Notes: generated by a model not told the origin, from the letters alone. A stretch of 33,869 nt of DNA from Bacillus sp. AFS098217 (GCF_002551815.1 NZ_NVPR01000036.1:1-33869); one strand, 5' to 3'; shown: positions 23,831 through 32,715, counted from the first letter of the stretch. Numbers and translations: made by a program.

Positions 23831-25267
23831 TTGAAACGTAGAGTTGCGATTATTGGAATGGTTGTTACATTTTTAATTGGTGCTGGCGGGATGTTTGCAG
23901 GTATGTATATGTTTGGAATTAATCCAGCGTATGTGACGCAAACAATAACAAAAGATAGTGCTAGCACAGCAAAAGGAAATTTAGCAAAGATTAATGAGGC
24001 ATATGCACTGATTGATTCGCGTTATGTAGAAGACGTAAAGGACGATAAGCTTGTTGAAGGTGCGATACAAGGGATGTTGTCTACGCTGAAGGACCCTTAT
24101 TCCACGTATATGGATAAAGAAACAGCGAAGCAGTTTAACCAATCACTTGATCCTGAGCTTGAAGGTATTGGGGCTGAGGTGAACAAAACGGATGGCAAGC
24201 TTATTATTGTATCTCCAATTAAAGGTTCACCAGCAGAAAAAGCAGGTGTTAAACCAAATGATCAAATCTTATCGGTAGATGGAAACAGTGTAAAAGATTT
24301 ATCACGTGAAGAAGCGGTATTAAAGATTCGTGGTAAAAAAGGGACAACTGTTGCGCTTGAAATTAAACGTGAAGGAGTAGCTGACCCGTTAGAGTTTAAA
24401 ATTAAACGCGAAAAGATTCCAATTTTCACTGTGTTTAGTTCTGTGAAGAAAGAGAATGAGAAAAATATTGGTTATATTCAAATTACATCTTTCTCTGAAA
24501 ACACAGCGAAAGAATTTAAGGATCAATTAAAAGAACTTGAAAAGAAAGAAATAAAAGGTCTAGTTATTGATGTGCGTGGGAATCCTGGAGGTTATTTAAA
24601 TAGTGTAGAAGATATACTAGGGTTAATCATGACGGATAAAAAGCCAATGCTGCAAATTGAACAACGAGATGGTGAGAAGAAGAAATTCTCTACTGCGTTA
24701 AAAGAAAGAAAGCCATATCCAATTTCAGTATTAGTCGATAATGGAAGTGCTTCTGCTTCTGAAATTTTAGCTGCTGCGCTAAAAGAAGGAGAAGGATATG
24801 ATTTAGTTGGTGAAAAAACATTTGGTAAAGGTACTGTGCAGCAAGCCGTTCCATTTAAAGATGGCAGTAACATTAAATTAACGATGTTTAAATGGTTAAC
24901 ACCAGATGGCAATTGGATTCATAAAAAAGGCATTGCTCCAACGGTAGAAGTGAAGCAGCCCGATTATTATCATGCAACTCCAATTCAAATTGAGAAGACG
25001 CTTTCTTATAATTCAAATGATGTACAAGTAAAAAATGCACAAGAAATGCTGAAAAGTTTAGGATATGTGCCAGGTCGTGAAGATGGATACTTCAGTAAAG
25101 AAACAGAATCAGCTCTTAAAGCATTCCAAAATGCAAATGAGATGGAACCAACTGGAGAACTTGATAAAAGGACAGCTGAAGCAATTCAAAATAAAATCAT
25201 TGAAAAAATTCGTTCTGGCGAAAATGATTTACAATTACAAGCAGCATTAAAATTAATGGCGAAATAA
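23831..25267 (+). CDS. ctpB: C-terminal processing protease (S41) CtpB
   Basis: This is an exported, membrane-anchored serine protease. In B. subtilis CtpB acts in sporulation by processing SpoIVFA. The 478-residue product has an N-terminal anchor (about 4-27) and a PDZ domain (about 85-165; GIGAEV, SPAEKAGVKPNDQILSVDG). The S41 core has VIDVRGNPGGYL, the Ser nucleophile in VDNGSASASEI and the Lys in GEKTFGKGTVQ. A C-terminal peptidoglycan-binding domain follows (about 405-465; SNDVQVKNAQEMLKSLGY). The start is TTG 23831, preceded by GGAAAGGGG. An upstream in-frame ATG at 23780 lies within the ftsX hairpin and is rejected. Confidence 0.93.
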   Translation: MKRRVAIIGMVVTFLIGAGGMFAGMYMFGINPAYVTQTITKDSASTAKGNLAKINEAYALIDSRYVEDVKDDKLVEGAIQGMLSTLKDPYSTYMDKETAKQFNQSLDPELEGIGAEVNKTDGKLIIVSPIKGSPAEKAGVKPNDQILSVDGNSVKDLSREEAVLKIRGKKGTTVALEIKREGVADPLEFKIKREKIPIFTVFSSVKKENEKNIGYIQITSFSENTAKEFKDQLKELEKKEIKGLVIDVRGNPGGYLNSVEDILGLIMTDKKPMLQIEQRDGEKKKFSTALKERKPYPISVLVDNGSASASEILAAALKEGEGYDLVGEKTFGKGTVQQAVPFKDGSNIKLTMFKWLTPDGNWIHKKGIAPTVEVKQPDYYHATPIQIEKTLSYNSNDVQVKNAQEMLKSLGYVPGREDGYFSKETESALKAFQNANEMEPTGELDKRTAEAIQNKIIEKIRSGENDLQLQAALKLMAK

Positions 25268-25270
25268 GAA

Positions 25271-25303
25271 AAAATACAGGCATTTTGTTGCCTGTATTTT
25301 TTT
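25271..25303 (+). terminator. Terminator of ctpB
   Basis: AAAATACAGGCA / TGCCTGTATTTT stem with a 6-base loop and seven Ts. Confidence 0.92.
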
Positions 25304-25308
25304 ATGTG

Positions 25309-25338
25309 TTAAACAAACGTTTGTTTAGTTGTGATAAT
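25309..25338 (+). promoter_or_regulatory. minJ promoter with 18-bp palindromic operator
   Basis: TAAACAAACGTTTGTTTA (25310-25327) is a perfect 18-bp palindrome, the form of a TetR-type operator. It covers a presumed -35 (TTAAAC). GATAAT at 25333-25338 is the likely -10. Confidence 0.55.
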
Positions 25339-25378
25339 ATAAAAAGAAAGAATGATATAAATGGTGGTGAATCAGTTC

Positions 25379-26563
25379 GTGGAGGCGTGGTCTTTTGAGA
25401 TAATGCGAGCAGTTGGGCGTTTTTTCTTACACCCTGCTGTCTATGTATTTTTGATAAGTAGTATTTTTGTTGGCTACTTACGTATATTACGAGAACGAAA
25501 AGATTTTTCTTTTAAAGTATATGATATTTGGTTTGAGCTGCGGACATCCTTATTTTCAGGAGTTGGATATGGTTTGGTTGTGTCCATCATAACAATTGGA
25601 GCCGGTCTAGTTGTGTCGCAAGCAAGTATATGGATGATTTTAATTTGGACACTATTATTTGGACTAGCTGCTCAGTATCGATATTTATCGGCAGCGTACA
25701 CATTTGGTATAGCGATTGTAGCGGTTTTGTTATCTTCTAAGATGCCAATCTCTCTCTTACAGCTTGGAGAAGGAGAAGGGGATACCATTGTATCGCTTGC
25801 TATTCTACTTGGCATAATGCTAGTAGTAGAAGGTCTATTAATTTCAAAAAATGCAGTGCGATATTCCACACCAAAAATACGAAAAAGTAAACGTGGTTTA
25901 AATATTGGATTACATGAATCAAAACGCTTATGGCTTGTGCCAATTTTTATTCTTGTCCCAGGAGATGCGGTTACGCAGTTCGTTTCATGGTGGCCTGTCG
26001 TTTCTGTAGGTTCACAGACGTATTCTTTATTCCTTGTTCCATTTCTAATTGGCTTTATGCGGAACATTAGAAGTTATGAACCGAAGGAAGCATTATTATT
26101 TACAGGGAGACGTATATTTGGATTAGCTGCACTCGCTCTCGTTTTAGGTATTGCCAGCTATTGGTGGCATGTGTTAGCGATTGTTGCGATGGGAGCAGCG
26201 ATGCTTGGTCGCTTTACAATTGCGATGCAGGAGAGAATTGCTGATGAGACGCGTCCAGCATATTTTGCAGTGCGTGATGAGGGATTAATTGTATTAGATA
26301 CGATTCCGAATACTACTGGTGCTGAAATGAACTTGAAGCCTGGAGAGGTAATTACGAAAGTAAACGGTGTAATTCCGAAAACAACAGAGGAATTTTATGA
26401 TGCACTACAGTCCAAGACAACGGGGGCATTTTGTAAACTAGAGGTGCTCGATACAAAAGGTGAGCTTCGTCTTGCTCAAACGGCGCTATATGCAGGTGGG
26501 CATCATGAATTAGGTATTGTGTTTGTAGAACAGGATCATAAGTGGGATACGGAAGCTGTTTAA
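25379..26563 (+). CDS. minJ: Division-site protein MinJ (membrane PDZ protein)
   Basis: MinJ links DivIVA to MinD and keeps division off the cell poles. This 394-residue protein has about eight membrane segments in residues 10-285 and a C-terminal PDZ domain (about 295-380; NTTGAEMNLKPGEVITKVNG). Architecture, size and position straight after ctpB match B. subtilis minJ (yvjD). GTG 25379 was chosen because GGTGGTGA, close to the ideal ribosome site, lies 8 bases upstream. ATG 25361 has only a weak site, so a 6-residue longer product remains possible. The promoter carries a perfect palindrome. Confidence 0.87.
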   Translation: MEAWSFEIMRAVGRFFLHPAVYVFLISSIFVGYLRILRERKDFSFKVYDIWFELRTSLFSGVGYGLVVSIITIGAGLVVSQASIWMILIWTLLFGLAAQYRYLSAAYTFGIAIVAVLLSSKMPISLLQLGEGEGDTIVSLAILLGIMLVVEGLLISKNAVRYSTPKIRKSKRGLNIGLHESKRLWLVPIFILVPGDAVTQFVSWWPVVSVGSQTYSLFLVPFLIGFMRNIRSYEPKEALLFTGRRIFGLAALALVLGIASYWWHVLAIVAMGAAMLGRFTIAMQERIADETRPAYFAVRDEGLIVLDTIPNTTGAEMNLKPGEVITKVNGVIPKTTEEFYDALQSKTTGAFCKLEVLDTKGELRLAQTALYAGGHHELGIVFVEQDHKWDTEAV

Positions 26564-26589
26564 TGTGATTTTTCATAATTGATTGATAA

Positions 26590-26610
26590 GGATGGAAGTT
26601 TCTCTTTATT
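26590..26610 (+). repeat. Truncated bcr-like repeat end
   Basis: GATGGAAGTTTCTCTTTATT matches the right end of the copies at 28220 and 30618 with one change. The ATCCCGC end is missing. Confidence 0.55.
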
Positions 26611-26676
26611 TTTTAACTTGATGGCGATGTGCCGTGTCCCTATGACCTTTTGCACGCATCTTGGCGGAGCATATTG
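26611..26676. other. Unexplained GC-richer block before gnd
   Basis: This block (GGCGATGTGCCGTGTCCC ... CACGCATCTTGGCGG) is clearly less AT-rich than the flanks. On the minus strand the frame GTRHIAIKLKNKEKL stays open but has no start. It abuts the truncated repeat, so it may be part of a mobile or dispersed element. Confidence 0.35.
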
Positions 26677-26771
26677 AAATGAAAAAGATGGATTATTTGA
26701 TTAAAGTGTTACTTTAGGTATATATACTATAATATAGACAGAGTAACATGCATGGAAAGGAACGATGAAAT

Positions 26772-28181
26772 ATGCCAAAGCAACAAATTGGAGTTGTTGG
26801 TGTGGGCGTTATGGGAAAAAGCCTCGCACTTAACTTTGAGAGTAAAGGGTATTCTGTTGCCCTATATGATATTTCAAAGGAAAAAGTAAATGAAATCATT
26901 GAGGAAAACCGTGGTAAAAACTTAGTTGGTACTCATATGGTTGAAGAGTTTGTTAACTCACTTGAATCACCTAGAAAGATTTTATTAATGGTTAATGCAG
27001 GGGAAATTACAGATAAGGCGATTGATTCTCTGCTTCATCACCTCGATAAAGGTGATATTTTAATTGACGGCGGTAATACATACTTTGTCGATACAATTCG
27101 CCGAAACAAACGTCTTGCCGAAGAAGGAATCAATTTCATCGGTGCAGGTGTGTCAGGCGGAGAAGAGGGTGCATTGAAGGGACCGTCTATTATGCCGGGC
27201 GGACAGAAGGATGCATACGAAAAAGTGAAGGATATGCTTGAAAATATCTCTGCAAAAGTGAATGACGAGCCTTGCTGTTCTTATATCGGACCTAATGGGG
27301 CAGGCCACTATGTAAAGATGGTTCACAACGGTATTGAGTATGGAGATATGCAATTAATTTGTGAAGCATATTTCTTCTTGAAACAAACACTTGATTTGAC
27401 TGCAGAAGAGTTTCATGAAATATTTGCTGAATGGAATAAGGGCGAACTGAACAGCTATCTAATCGAGATTACAGCAGACATCTTCACGAAGAAAGATGAA
27501 GAAACTGGTAAGCCATTAGTGGATGTTATTCTTGATACTGCGGGACAAAAGGGTACAGGGAAATGGACAAGTCAAAGCGCACTTGATTTAGGTATATCTC
27601 TCCCTATTATCACGGAATCTGTATTTGCGCGTTGTATTTCTGCTTTAAAAGAAGAGCGTGTGAACGCAAGCAAAGTTTTATCTGGGCCTAAAGATAAAGC
27701 AGCACTTGGAATTGAAAAAGCCGAATTAATTGAAGCAGTGCGCCAAGCTTTATATATGAGTAAAATTTGTTCTTATGCACAAGGATTCACGCAATTGAAG
27801 GCAGCTTCTGAGGAATATAATTGGAACCTTGATTTTGGCAGCATTTCTATGCTTTGGAGAGGCGGATGTATTATTCGTGCAGCCTTTTTACAGAACATTA
27901 AAGAGGCTTATGAGAAAAACACTGACCTACCGAACCTTTTACTTGATCCATACTTTAAAGAAATTGTAGAGTCATATCAAGGCGGATTACGTCAAATTAT
28001 CTCAGCGGCTGTACAACAGGGCATTCCGGTACCTGCATTTTCAGCAGCAATTTCTTATTATGACAGCTATCGTACTGCAACACTACCTGCAAACTTGTTA
28101 CAAGCGCAGCGTGATTATTTTGGAGCACATACGTATAAACGAGTGGATAAAGAAGGTACATTCCATACAAAATGGATATAA
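26772..28181 (+). CDS. gnd: 6-phosphogluconate dehydrogenase, decarboxylating
   Basis: This enzyme oxidises 6-phosphogluconate to ribulose 5-phosphate plus CO2 in the oxidative pentose phosphate pathway. The 469 residues show an N-terminal Rossmann fold (GVVGVGVMG, residues 7-15), the active-site [21 protein letters not shown] segment, and [19 protein letters not shown] with catalytic Lys. After the second beta strand it reads YDISKEK. NADP-specific enzymes have N-R-S/T there, so Asp33-Ile34 suggests NAD preference. AAAGGAA precedes ATG. It converges with the cyclase-zwf pair, so both dehydrogenases of the pathway are here. Confidence 0.95.
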   Translation: MPKQQIGVVGVGVMGKSLALNFESKGYSVALYDISKEKVNEIIEENRGKNLVGTHMVEEFVNSLESPRKILLMVNAGEITDKAIDSLLHHLDKGDILIDGGNTYFVDTIRRNKRLAEEGINFIGAGVSGGEEGALKGPSIMPGGQKDAYEKVKDMLENISAKVNDEPCCSYIGPNGAGHYVKMVHNGIEYGDMQLICEAYFFLKQTLDLTAEEFHEIFAEWNKGELNSYLIEITADIFTKKDEETGKPLVDVILDTAGQKGTGKWTSQSALDLGISLPIITESVFARCISALKEERVNASKVLSGPKDKAALGIEKAELIEAVRQALYMSKICSYAQGFTQLKAASEEYNWNLDFGSISMLWRGGCIIRAAFLQNIKEAYEKNTDLPNLLLDPYFKEIVESYQGGLRQIISAAVQQGIPVPAFSAAISYYDSYRTATLPANLLQAQRDYFGAHTYKRVDKEGTFHTKWI

Positions 28182-28184
28182 AAT

Positions 28185-28224
28185 AAAAAAAGGGACCAAG
28201 ATTAAATTCTTGGTTCCTTTTTTA
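28185..28224. terminator. Bidirectional terminator between gnd and cyclase gene
   Basis: AAAAAAAGGGACCAAGA / TCTTGGTTCCTTTTTT stem (one G-U) with a TTAAAT loop and T tracts on both strands. Confidence 0.9.
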
Positions 28225-28276
28225 TCCCGCAATTCGCAGGCGGTAAGACGCCCACTGATGGAAGTTTCACTTTATT
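28220..28276 (+). repeat. bcr-like dispersed repeat, copy 2
   Basis: It begins TTTATCCCGCAA, directly on the terminator T tract, and ends GGAAGTTTCACTTTATT. Its last bases provide the stop codon of the cyclase gene (minus strand TAA at 28272-28274). Confidence 0.75.
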
Positions 28277-28883
28277 GGAATAATAACACACGCGCTGGTG
28301 ATGCATCTGTACCCATTAGTTTTAATGGAGCTGCAACCATAAAGTATGTTCCCGCTTCTACTTCTTTAAATGTTAATCCTTCAATTACAATAATATCGTG
28401 TGCAAATAGTGTTTTATGGGTTGGGTGACCTTCTTGGGCACGTTCAACACCTAATGCATCAATGCCCACACCGCGAATACCTTTTTCAGCAAGTAGTTTC
28501 GCACCGCTTTCAGCTAAATAAATAAAATCGAAGTTAAATCCTTCATCAAAGGAGTTCTTTGTTTTAAATAAAACAAAATCCCCTTTTTGAATATCGAAAT
28601 CTTTTAGGTCTTCAGCAGTAATACCACCATCAACATGCGTCAGGTTAAAAACCTTTGCTTCGCCTACTAATTTCTCAATATCAAGTGTTTCAAACGTGTC
28701 TCCGTCATTTATCATATGCAAAGGCGCATCAATATGCGTTCCTGTATGAGCATCCATTTTTAATGTGGATTCTGTTACATGACCGTTTGTAACTTTGGAA
28801 AGTTGAGGCTGTTTTTCCGGTTTATTTTTATATACAGGCATTCCTTCGTAAATAGGTACTGTAATATCATATACTTTTTTCAT
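28272..28883 (-). CDS. Cyclase-family metal-dependent hydrolase (kynurenine formamidase-like)
   Basis: This 203-residue member of the cyclase / kynurenine formamidase superfamily has the metal-binding motif HTGTHIDAPLH near residue 48, PIYEGMPVY at the start, and conserved GVGIDALGVE and HPTHKTLF segments. Family members hydrolyse N-formylkynurenine or cyclic amides, and this one's substrate is unknown. AAAGGGGAA precedes ATG 28883. The gene begins 16 bases after zwf ends, so it is co-transcribed with zwf. No kyn genes lie nearby, which argues against a dedicated kynurenine role. Confidence 0.87.
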   Translation of the reverse strand: MKKVYDITVPIYEGMPVYKNKPEKQPQLSKVTNGHVTESTLKMDAHTGTHIDAPLHMINDGDTFETLDIEKLVGEAKVFNLTHVDGGITAEDLKDFDIQKGDFVLFKTKNSFDEGFNFDFIYLAESGAKLLAEKGIRGVGIDALGVERAQEGHPTHKTLFAHDIIVIEGLTFKEVEAGTYFMVAAPLKLMGTDASPARVLLFQ

Positions 28884-28899
28884 AAGAATTCCCCTTTGA

Positions 28900-30405
28900 T
28901 TAGATTGAGTAGGCATTATCATCTGAAATAGGCCACCATTGGAAGCTGTTTTCCGCAAGTAAATCATCAGAAGCTTGCGGTCCCATTGATCCTGATTCGT
29001 AAGTAAGTAAATCTGTTGATACATCCTGTTGCCATGCTTTAGAAATAACATCAACAAATTTCCATGATAATGCTACTTCATCCCAGTGAGTGAAGTTTGT
29101 TGCATCGCCTTGAGTTGCATCATATAGAAGTTTCTCGTAAGCTTCTGGTGTATTTACTCCATCCACGCAGTCATTGCAGTAATCAAGCTTAAATGGTGTT
29201 GTTTTTTCAGAAGTACCAATTTTTTTACCGTTTAAAACAAGAGAAATCCCCTCATCCGGCTGAATATGAATAATAAGCAAGTTTGGATGAACGTTGTTTT
29301 CTGATTTAGAATATAAGTTCATTGGCAATTCTTTAAACTGAATGATGATTTTTGTTGATTTTTCTTGCATACGCTTACCTGTACGAATGTAGAACGGCAC
29401 ACCTGCCCAGCGGAAATTGTCTATTAATAATTTACCTGCCACAAATGTTTCTGTTCTTGAGTTTGGATCCACTTTACTTTCGCTTCTGTACCCAGGAACT
29501 TCTTTTCCATTGATTGTTCCTGGTCCATACTGACTTCGTACAAAATATTGATCAACTTCTTCTACTGTTATTGGTCGAAGTGCGCGCAATACTTTAATTT
29601 TTTCGCTTCGGATTTCTTCTGTTGTTAAACGAATTGGCGGTTCCATCGCCAGTAAAGCAACCATTTGTACCATATGATTTTGTACCATATCTCTTAAAGC
29701 ACCGGAATGGTCATAATAACCTCCGCGGTCCTCTACACCTAAAGATTCACTGGATGTAATTTGAATATTAGAGATGTACTTATTGTTCCATAGTGATTCA
29801 AATATTGCATTTGCAAAACGAATGACGCCAATATTTTGAACCATTTCTTTTCCTAGATAATGGTCAATGCGATAAATCTCATCTTCCGCAAATGCTTGAC
29901 GAAGTTTTTCGTTTAATTTTTGTGCGGATGGCAAGTCATGTCCAAAAGGCTTTTCAATAATCAATCGATTCCAACCGTTTGAGTTTGTCACACCTTCTGA
30001 TTTCAAGTAAGAAGCGATTGTTCCGAAAAATTCAGGAGCCATTGCCATATAATACATTCTGTTTCCTGGAATATTGAATTGTTCTTCTAGGTTAGTAAGT
30101 AACGTATTCAAATCTTGGTACGAAGCGGTATTCGTAACATCAAACGATAAGTATCGGAAATGAGTTAAAAATTCATCTAAATCATTCCCAGGTTTAATTT
30201 TTGACTCTTGAATAGAGGAAAATACATTTTCACGAAATACATCATCACTCCATTCACGTCTCGCCACACCAACAACAGCAAAATTTTTAGAGAGCTGTCC
30301 TTTTTTATATAGGCTATATATAGAAGGGAATAATTTTCTCTTTGCTAAATCGCCTGTTGCTCCAAATATAACTATAGTGCAATGTGTATTGTCGTTCTTG
30401 TTCAC
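28900..30405 (-). CDS. zwf: Glucose-6-phosphate 1-dehydrogenase
   Basis: Zwf oxidises glucose 6-phosphate to 6-phosphogluconolactone, the entry step of the pentose phosphate pathway. The 501 residues include the N-terminal coenzyme fingerprint FGATGDLAKRKLFPSIYSL and the active-site RIDHYLGKEMVQN near residue 178. A normal-length C-terminal domain includes FYIRTGKRM. The start is GTG 30405, with AGGTGAGGG upstream. The last 16 bases before the cyclase start contain that gene's ribosome site. The gene faces gnd. A dispersed repeat lies on each side of the zwf-cyclase unit. Confidence 0.96.
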   Translation of the reverse strand: MNKNDNTHCTIVIFGATGDLAKRKLFPSIYSLYKKGQLSKNFAVVGVARREWSDDVFRENVFSSIQESKIKPGNDLDEFLTHFRYLSFDVTNTASYQDLNTLLTNLEEQFNIPGNRMYYMAMAPEFFGTIASYLKSEGVTNSNGWNRLIIEKPFGHDLPSAQKLNEKLRQAFAEDEIYRIDHYLGKEMVQNIGVIRFANAIFESLWNNKYISNIQITSSESLGVEDRGGYYDHSGALRDMVQNHMVQMVALLAMEPPIRLTTEEIRSEKIKVLRALRPITVEEVDQYFVRSQYGPGTINGKEVPGYRSESKVDPNSRTETFVAGKLLIDNFRWAGVPFYIRTGKRMQEKSTKIIIQFKELPMNLYSKSENNVHPNLLIIHIQPDEGISLVLNGKKIGTSEKTTPFKLDYCNDCVDGVNTPEAYEKLLYDATQGDATNFTHWDEVALSWKFVDVISKAWQQDVSTDLLTYESGSMGPQASDDLLAENSFQWWPISDDNAYSI

Positions 30406-30617
30406 TGGGTACCCTCACCTTTATCAATGTATAAATAGTATCTTAGAAGATTTTAACATAATTCGAAAGAAGTCTCCTACTTTTAAGTATGTGTAAGAAA
30501 GTAAGAATAAATCTCTTAAATTATTTTAGGGTGAAGATTATAGAAAATCAAAAGAAAAGCATGAGATCATTAATACAATGTAATGTAGTTATTTTGAAGT
30601 TGGCGTAATGAGAAAGA

Positions 30618-30674
30618 AATAAAGTGAAACTTCCGTCAGTGAGAATCTTACTGTCCGTTAATGCGGGATAAAAA
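30618..30674 (-). repeat. bcr-like dispersed repeat, copy 3 (inverted)
   Basis: On the minus strand it reads TTTTATCCCGCATTAACGG, then CAGTAAGA, CTCACTGACGGAAGTTTCAC and TTTATT, the same ends as copy 2 but in opposite orientation. Confidence 0.75.
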
Positions 30675-30733
30675 CCTGCAATTGTAGGAGTTAAGATGGG
30701 AAAGTGGGAAAATTAGGAGAGCCGATAGATTTC

Positions 30734-30762
30734 TGGTACAGCGAAACACATTGTGCTATGAT
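30734..30762 (+). promoter_or_regulatory. Extended -10 promoter of DUF1904 gene
   Basis: TGC-TATGAT is an extended -10 at 30754-30762. The -35 (TGGTAC) is weak. Confidence 0.45.
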
Positions 30763-30804
30763 ATGGAGAAATATAGAATAAAGCCATGTAACGGAGGGAT
30801 TTTT

Positions 30805-31137
30805 TTGCCGCATATTGTATTTCGTGGAATTACTACTGAGCAATTAAAGAGTATAAGTAAACCATTAGTGGAAGAACTTGCAGAGGTTTGTGAGTGTGGT
30901 GCGGATAATTTTACGTTGGAACTACCAAGTTCTACATTTGTATACAATGGGGAAGAAATAGAGGCATTCCCTCTTATTGAAGTAAAATGGTTCGAGCGTG
31001 GACAAGAAATTCGTAATCGATTTGCCAATGCCATTACTACATATTTAATGGATTTTGGACTTCCTGAAGTAGAGGTTGTGTTTACGGTTTTCACAGAGTC
31101 AGCGTATTATATTAACGGAAAGCATTGCGCAAGTTAA
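30805..31137 (+). CDS. DUF1904 family protein (tautomerase-like fold)
   Basis: This 110-residue protein starts M-P-H-I-V-F-R-G, so mature Pro would be at the N-terminus as in the tautomerase/MIF superfamily. Conserved blocks include [32 protein letters not shown] and VEVVFTVF. The biochemical role of DUF1904 is unknown. The start is TTG 30805, chosen because CGGAGGGA lies 5-6 bases upstream and because it exposes Pro2. An earlier in-frame ATG (30751) overlaps the -10 hexamer and has no ribosome site. The YbjQ gene follows after 46 bases. Confidence 0.82.
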   Translation: MPHIVFRGITTEQLKSISKPLVEELAEVCECGADNFTLELPSSTFVYNGEEIEAFPLIEVKWFERGQEIRNRFANAITTYLMDFGLPEVEVVFTVFTESAYYINGKHCAS

Positions 31138-31183
31138 GGCTTTTGTAACATTTATAAGCTTAATACATAGGAGGAAATATATT

Positions 31184-31495
31184 ATGATCGTTACAACAAC
31201 TTCTACTATTCAAGGGAAAGAAATTATCGAGTATATTGACATTGTCAATGGTGAAGCAATTATGGGTGCAAATATTGTACGTGATTTATTCGCTTCTGTT
31301 CGTGACGTTGTCGGGGGCCGCGCAGGTGCATATGAAAGTAAACTAAAGGAAGCGCGTGATATTGCGATGGAAGAGATGAAAACTCTTGCGAAGCAAAAAG
31401 GTGCAAATGCGATTGTTGGTATTGATGTTGATTATGAAGTAGTTCGTGAAGGAATGCTGATGGTTGCGGTAAGCGGCACAGCTGTCCGTATATAG
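31184..31495 (+). CDS. YbjQ / UPF0145 family protein
   Basis: This 103-residue protein has the full UPF0145 fold: [57 protein letters not shown] and [12 protein letters not shown]. Family members form small oligomers and have been annotated as putative heavy-metal-binding proteins, but function is unproven. AGGAGGAAA lies 9 bases before ATG. It is probably co-transcribed with the DUF1904 gene and ends in a strong terminator. Confidence 0.9.
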   Translation: MIVTTTSTIQGKEIIEYIDIVNGEAIMGANIVRDLFASVRDVVGGRAGAYESKLKEARDIAMEEMKTLAKQKGANAIVGIDVDYEVVREGMLMVAVSGTAVRI

Positions 31496-31722
31496 AATAT
31501 AAAGAAAGAAGCCGTGCTTAATGCACGGCTTTGTTGTATGTTTACGTATATCGTATATTGTGTAGAAGCACGCTGTTTTTTGTGTAAAATAGATTGTTCT
31601 AGACGTTTCTTTCCTTGTACGCATTTATCATATTCGGCTTGTTTTTGTATTCTCTCACGTTCCTTTTGTTCACGATAATTTGAATAGTTTTCCTTTTGTT
31701 CATTCTCCAATCTGTACTGCAT
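31432..31722 (-). CDS. Possible small charged protein, downstream of lysR
   Basis: This 96-codon frame starts at ATG 31722 with GAAGGGAG upstream, 30 bases after the LysR stop and on the same strand. The first 55 residues are strongly charged and helix-prone ([14 protein letters not shown]). The last third is encoded antisense to the ybjQ terminator and its final codons overlap ybjQ by 64 bases. The tail is therefore doubtful, and the gene may be truncated or frameshifted. No family recognised. Confidence 0.4.
   Translation of the reverse strand: MQYRLENEQKENYSNYREQKERERIQKQAEYDKCVQGKKRLEQSILHKKQRASTQYTIYVNIQQSRALSTASFFIFYIRTAVPLTATISIPSRTTS
31509..31536 (+). terminator. Terminator of ybjQ-family gene
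   Basis: AAGCCGTGC / GCACGGCTT stem with a TTAAT loop and a short T-rich tail. Confidence 0.75.
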
Positions 31723-31752
31723 TTCACTCCCTTCGTATAGATAATGTGAAGG

Positions 31753-32646
31753 TCAACTCTGTTTTTGGGCAAATAATTGAACATGATCTAAAAAGACTTG
31801 AATGGCTTTGGAAGGGATAAAGTATTTACCGCGAACGATGGAGAAAGGACGAATGAGTTTTTCGTTTGGAACTTCGACATGAAAAAGCTCTCTCGCTTGC
31901 AGCTCTTTTCTTACGGTCCAGTCAGAAAGTATTGCGATGCCAAGCCCCGCGGCAACGGCTTCTTTTACACTTTGAATACTGCTAAATGTAAAGAAACGCT
32001 TCATTTTTAAATGATGCTGATGGATAAAGCGATCGCTATAGGCGCGTGTTCCAGAGCCAGTTTCTCTGAGAATCCATACTTGATCTTGTAAGGATGTTTC
32101 GTTGATTGCTTGTGTACGCAGCAGGGGATGATTGGGCGGGACGACAAGTTTCATTTCATCTTCCATAAAGGTTTCTACATTCATATTGGTATATACGACT
32201 TGTCCTTCTACTAAGCCAATATCAATTTGATTGGAACGAATGTTTTGAAGGACTTCTTCTGTATTGGAGATGAATGTATGTACTTCTACGCGCGGATTCT
32301 CGTTAGCGTAACGTGCTAATATTTTTGGAAGTAAGTATTCACCAATTGTAAAGCTAGCCCCGATACGCAGTGTTCCTGTCACAACATTATGTAATTCGTT
32401 AATTTCTTGTTTTGCCTCTTCATAAAGAGATAGCATCTGCTTTGCATGTGTGTATAAAATGTTGCCAGCTTCCGTAACTTGAACATGTTTTGGAGAGCGC
32501 TGAATGAGCGTAGTACCAAATTCGTTTTCTAAATTGCGAATATGCATGCTGACGCCTGGTTGTGAAAGGTTTAATAGTTCCGCAGCACGAGAGAAATGTT
32601 GTTGCTCGACAACGGTAACAAATATTTTTAAAATATCGACGTTCAT
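31753..32646 (-). CDS. LysR-family regulator (CysL/YeiE-like)
   Basis: This 297-residue protein has a typical N-terminal winged HTH (FVTVVEQQHFSRAAELLNLSQPGVSMHI, residues about 8-36) and a periplasmic-binding-like effector domain (about 90-295; GTLRIGASFTIGEYLLP, GLGIAILSDW). ATG 32646 follows AAGGGGTAAGG; the open frame extends 22 codons further but without support. It is divergent from a YeiH-type gene, the arrangement known for CysL/YeiE regulators and their exporter, so it probably controls that gene in response to a sulfur compound. That is inference from context. Confidence 0.9.
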   Translation of the reverse strand: MNVDILKIFVTVVEQQHFSRAAELLNLSQPGVSMHIRNLENEFGTTLIQRSPKHVQVTEAGNILYTHAKQMLSLYEEAKQEINELHNVVTGTLRIGASFTIGEYLLPKILARYANENPRVEVHTFISNTEEVLQNIRSNQIDIGLVEGQVVYTNMNVETFMEDEMKLVVPPNHPLLRTQAINETSLQDQVWILRETGSGTRAYSDRFIHQHHLKMKRFFTFSSIQSVKEAVAAGLGIAILSDWTVRKELQARELFHVEVPNEKLIRPFSIVRGKYFIPSKAIQVFLDHVQLFAQKQS

Positions 32647-32715
32647 TGGCCTTACCCCTTTACTTATAGTGTTATGACTGTGTAGGTGCACTGCTTCTGC
32701 TTTTTCTTTCATTTT

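Larger units (their letters stand above)
30406..30804. other. Gap between zwf and DUF1904 gene
   Basis: It holds the zwf leader, an inverted bcr-like repeat and the promoter of the DUF1904 gene. No ORF of substance is visible. Confidence 0.6.
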
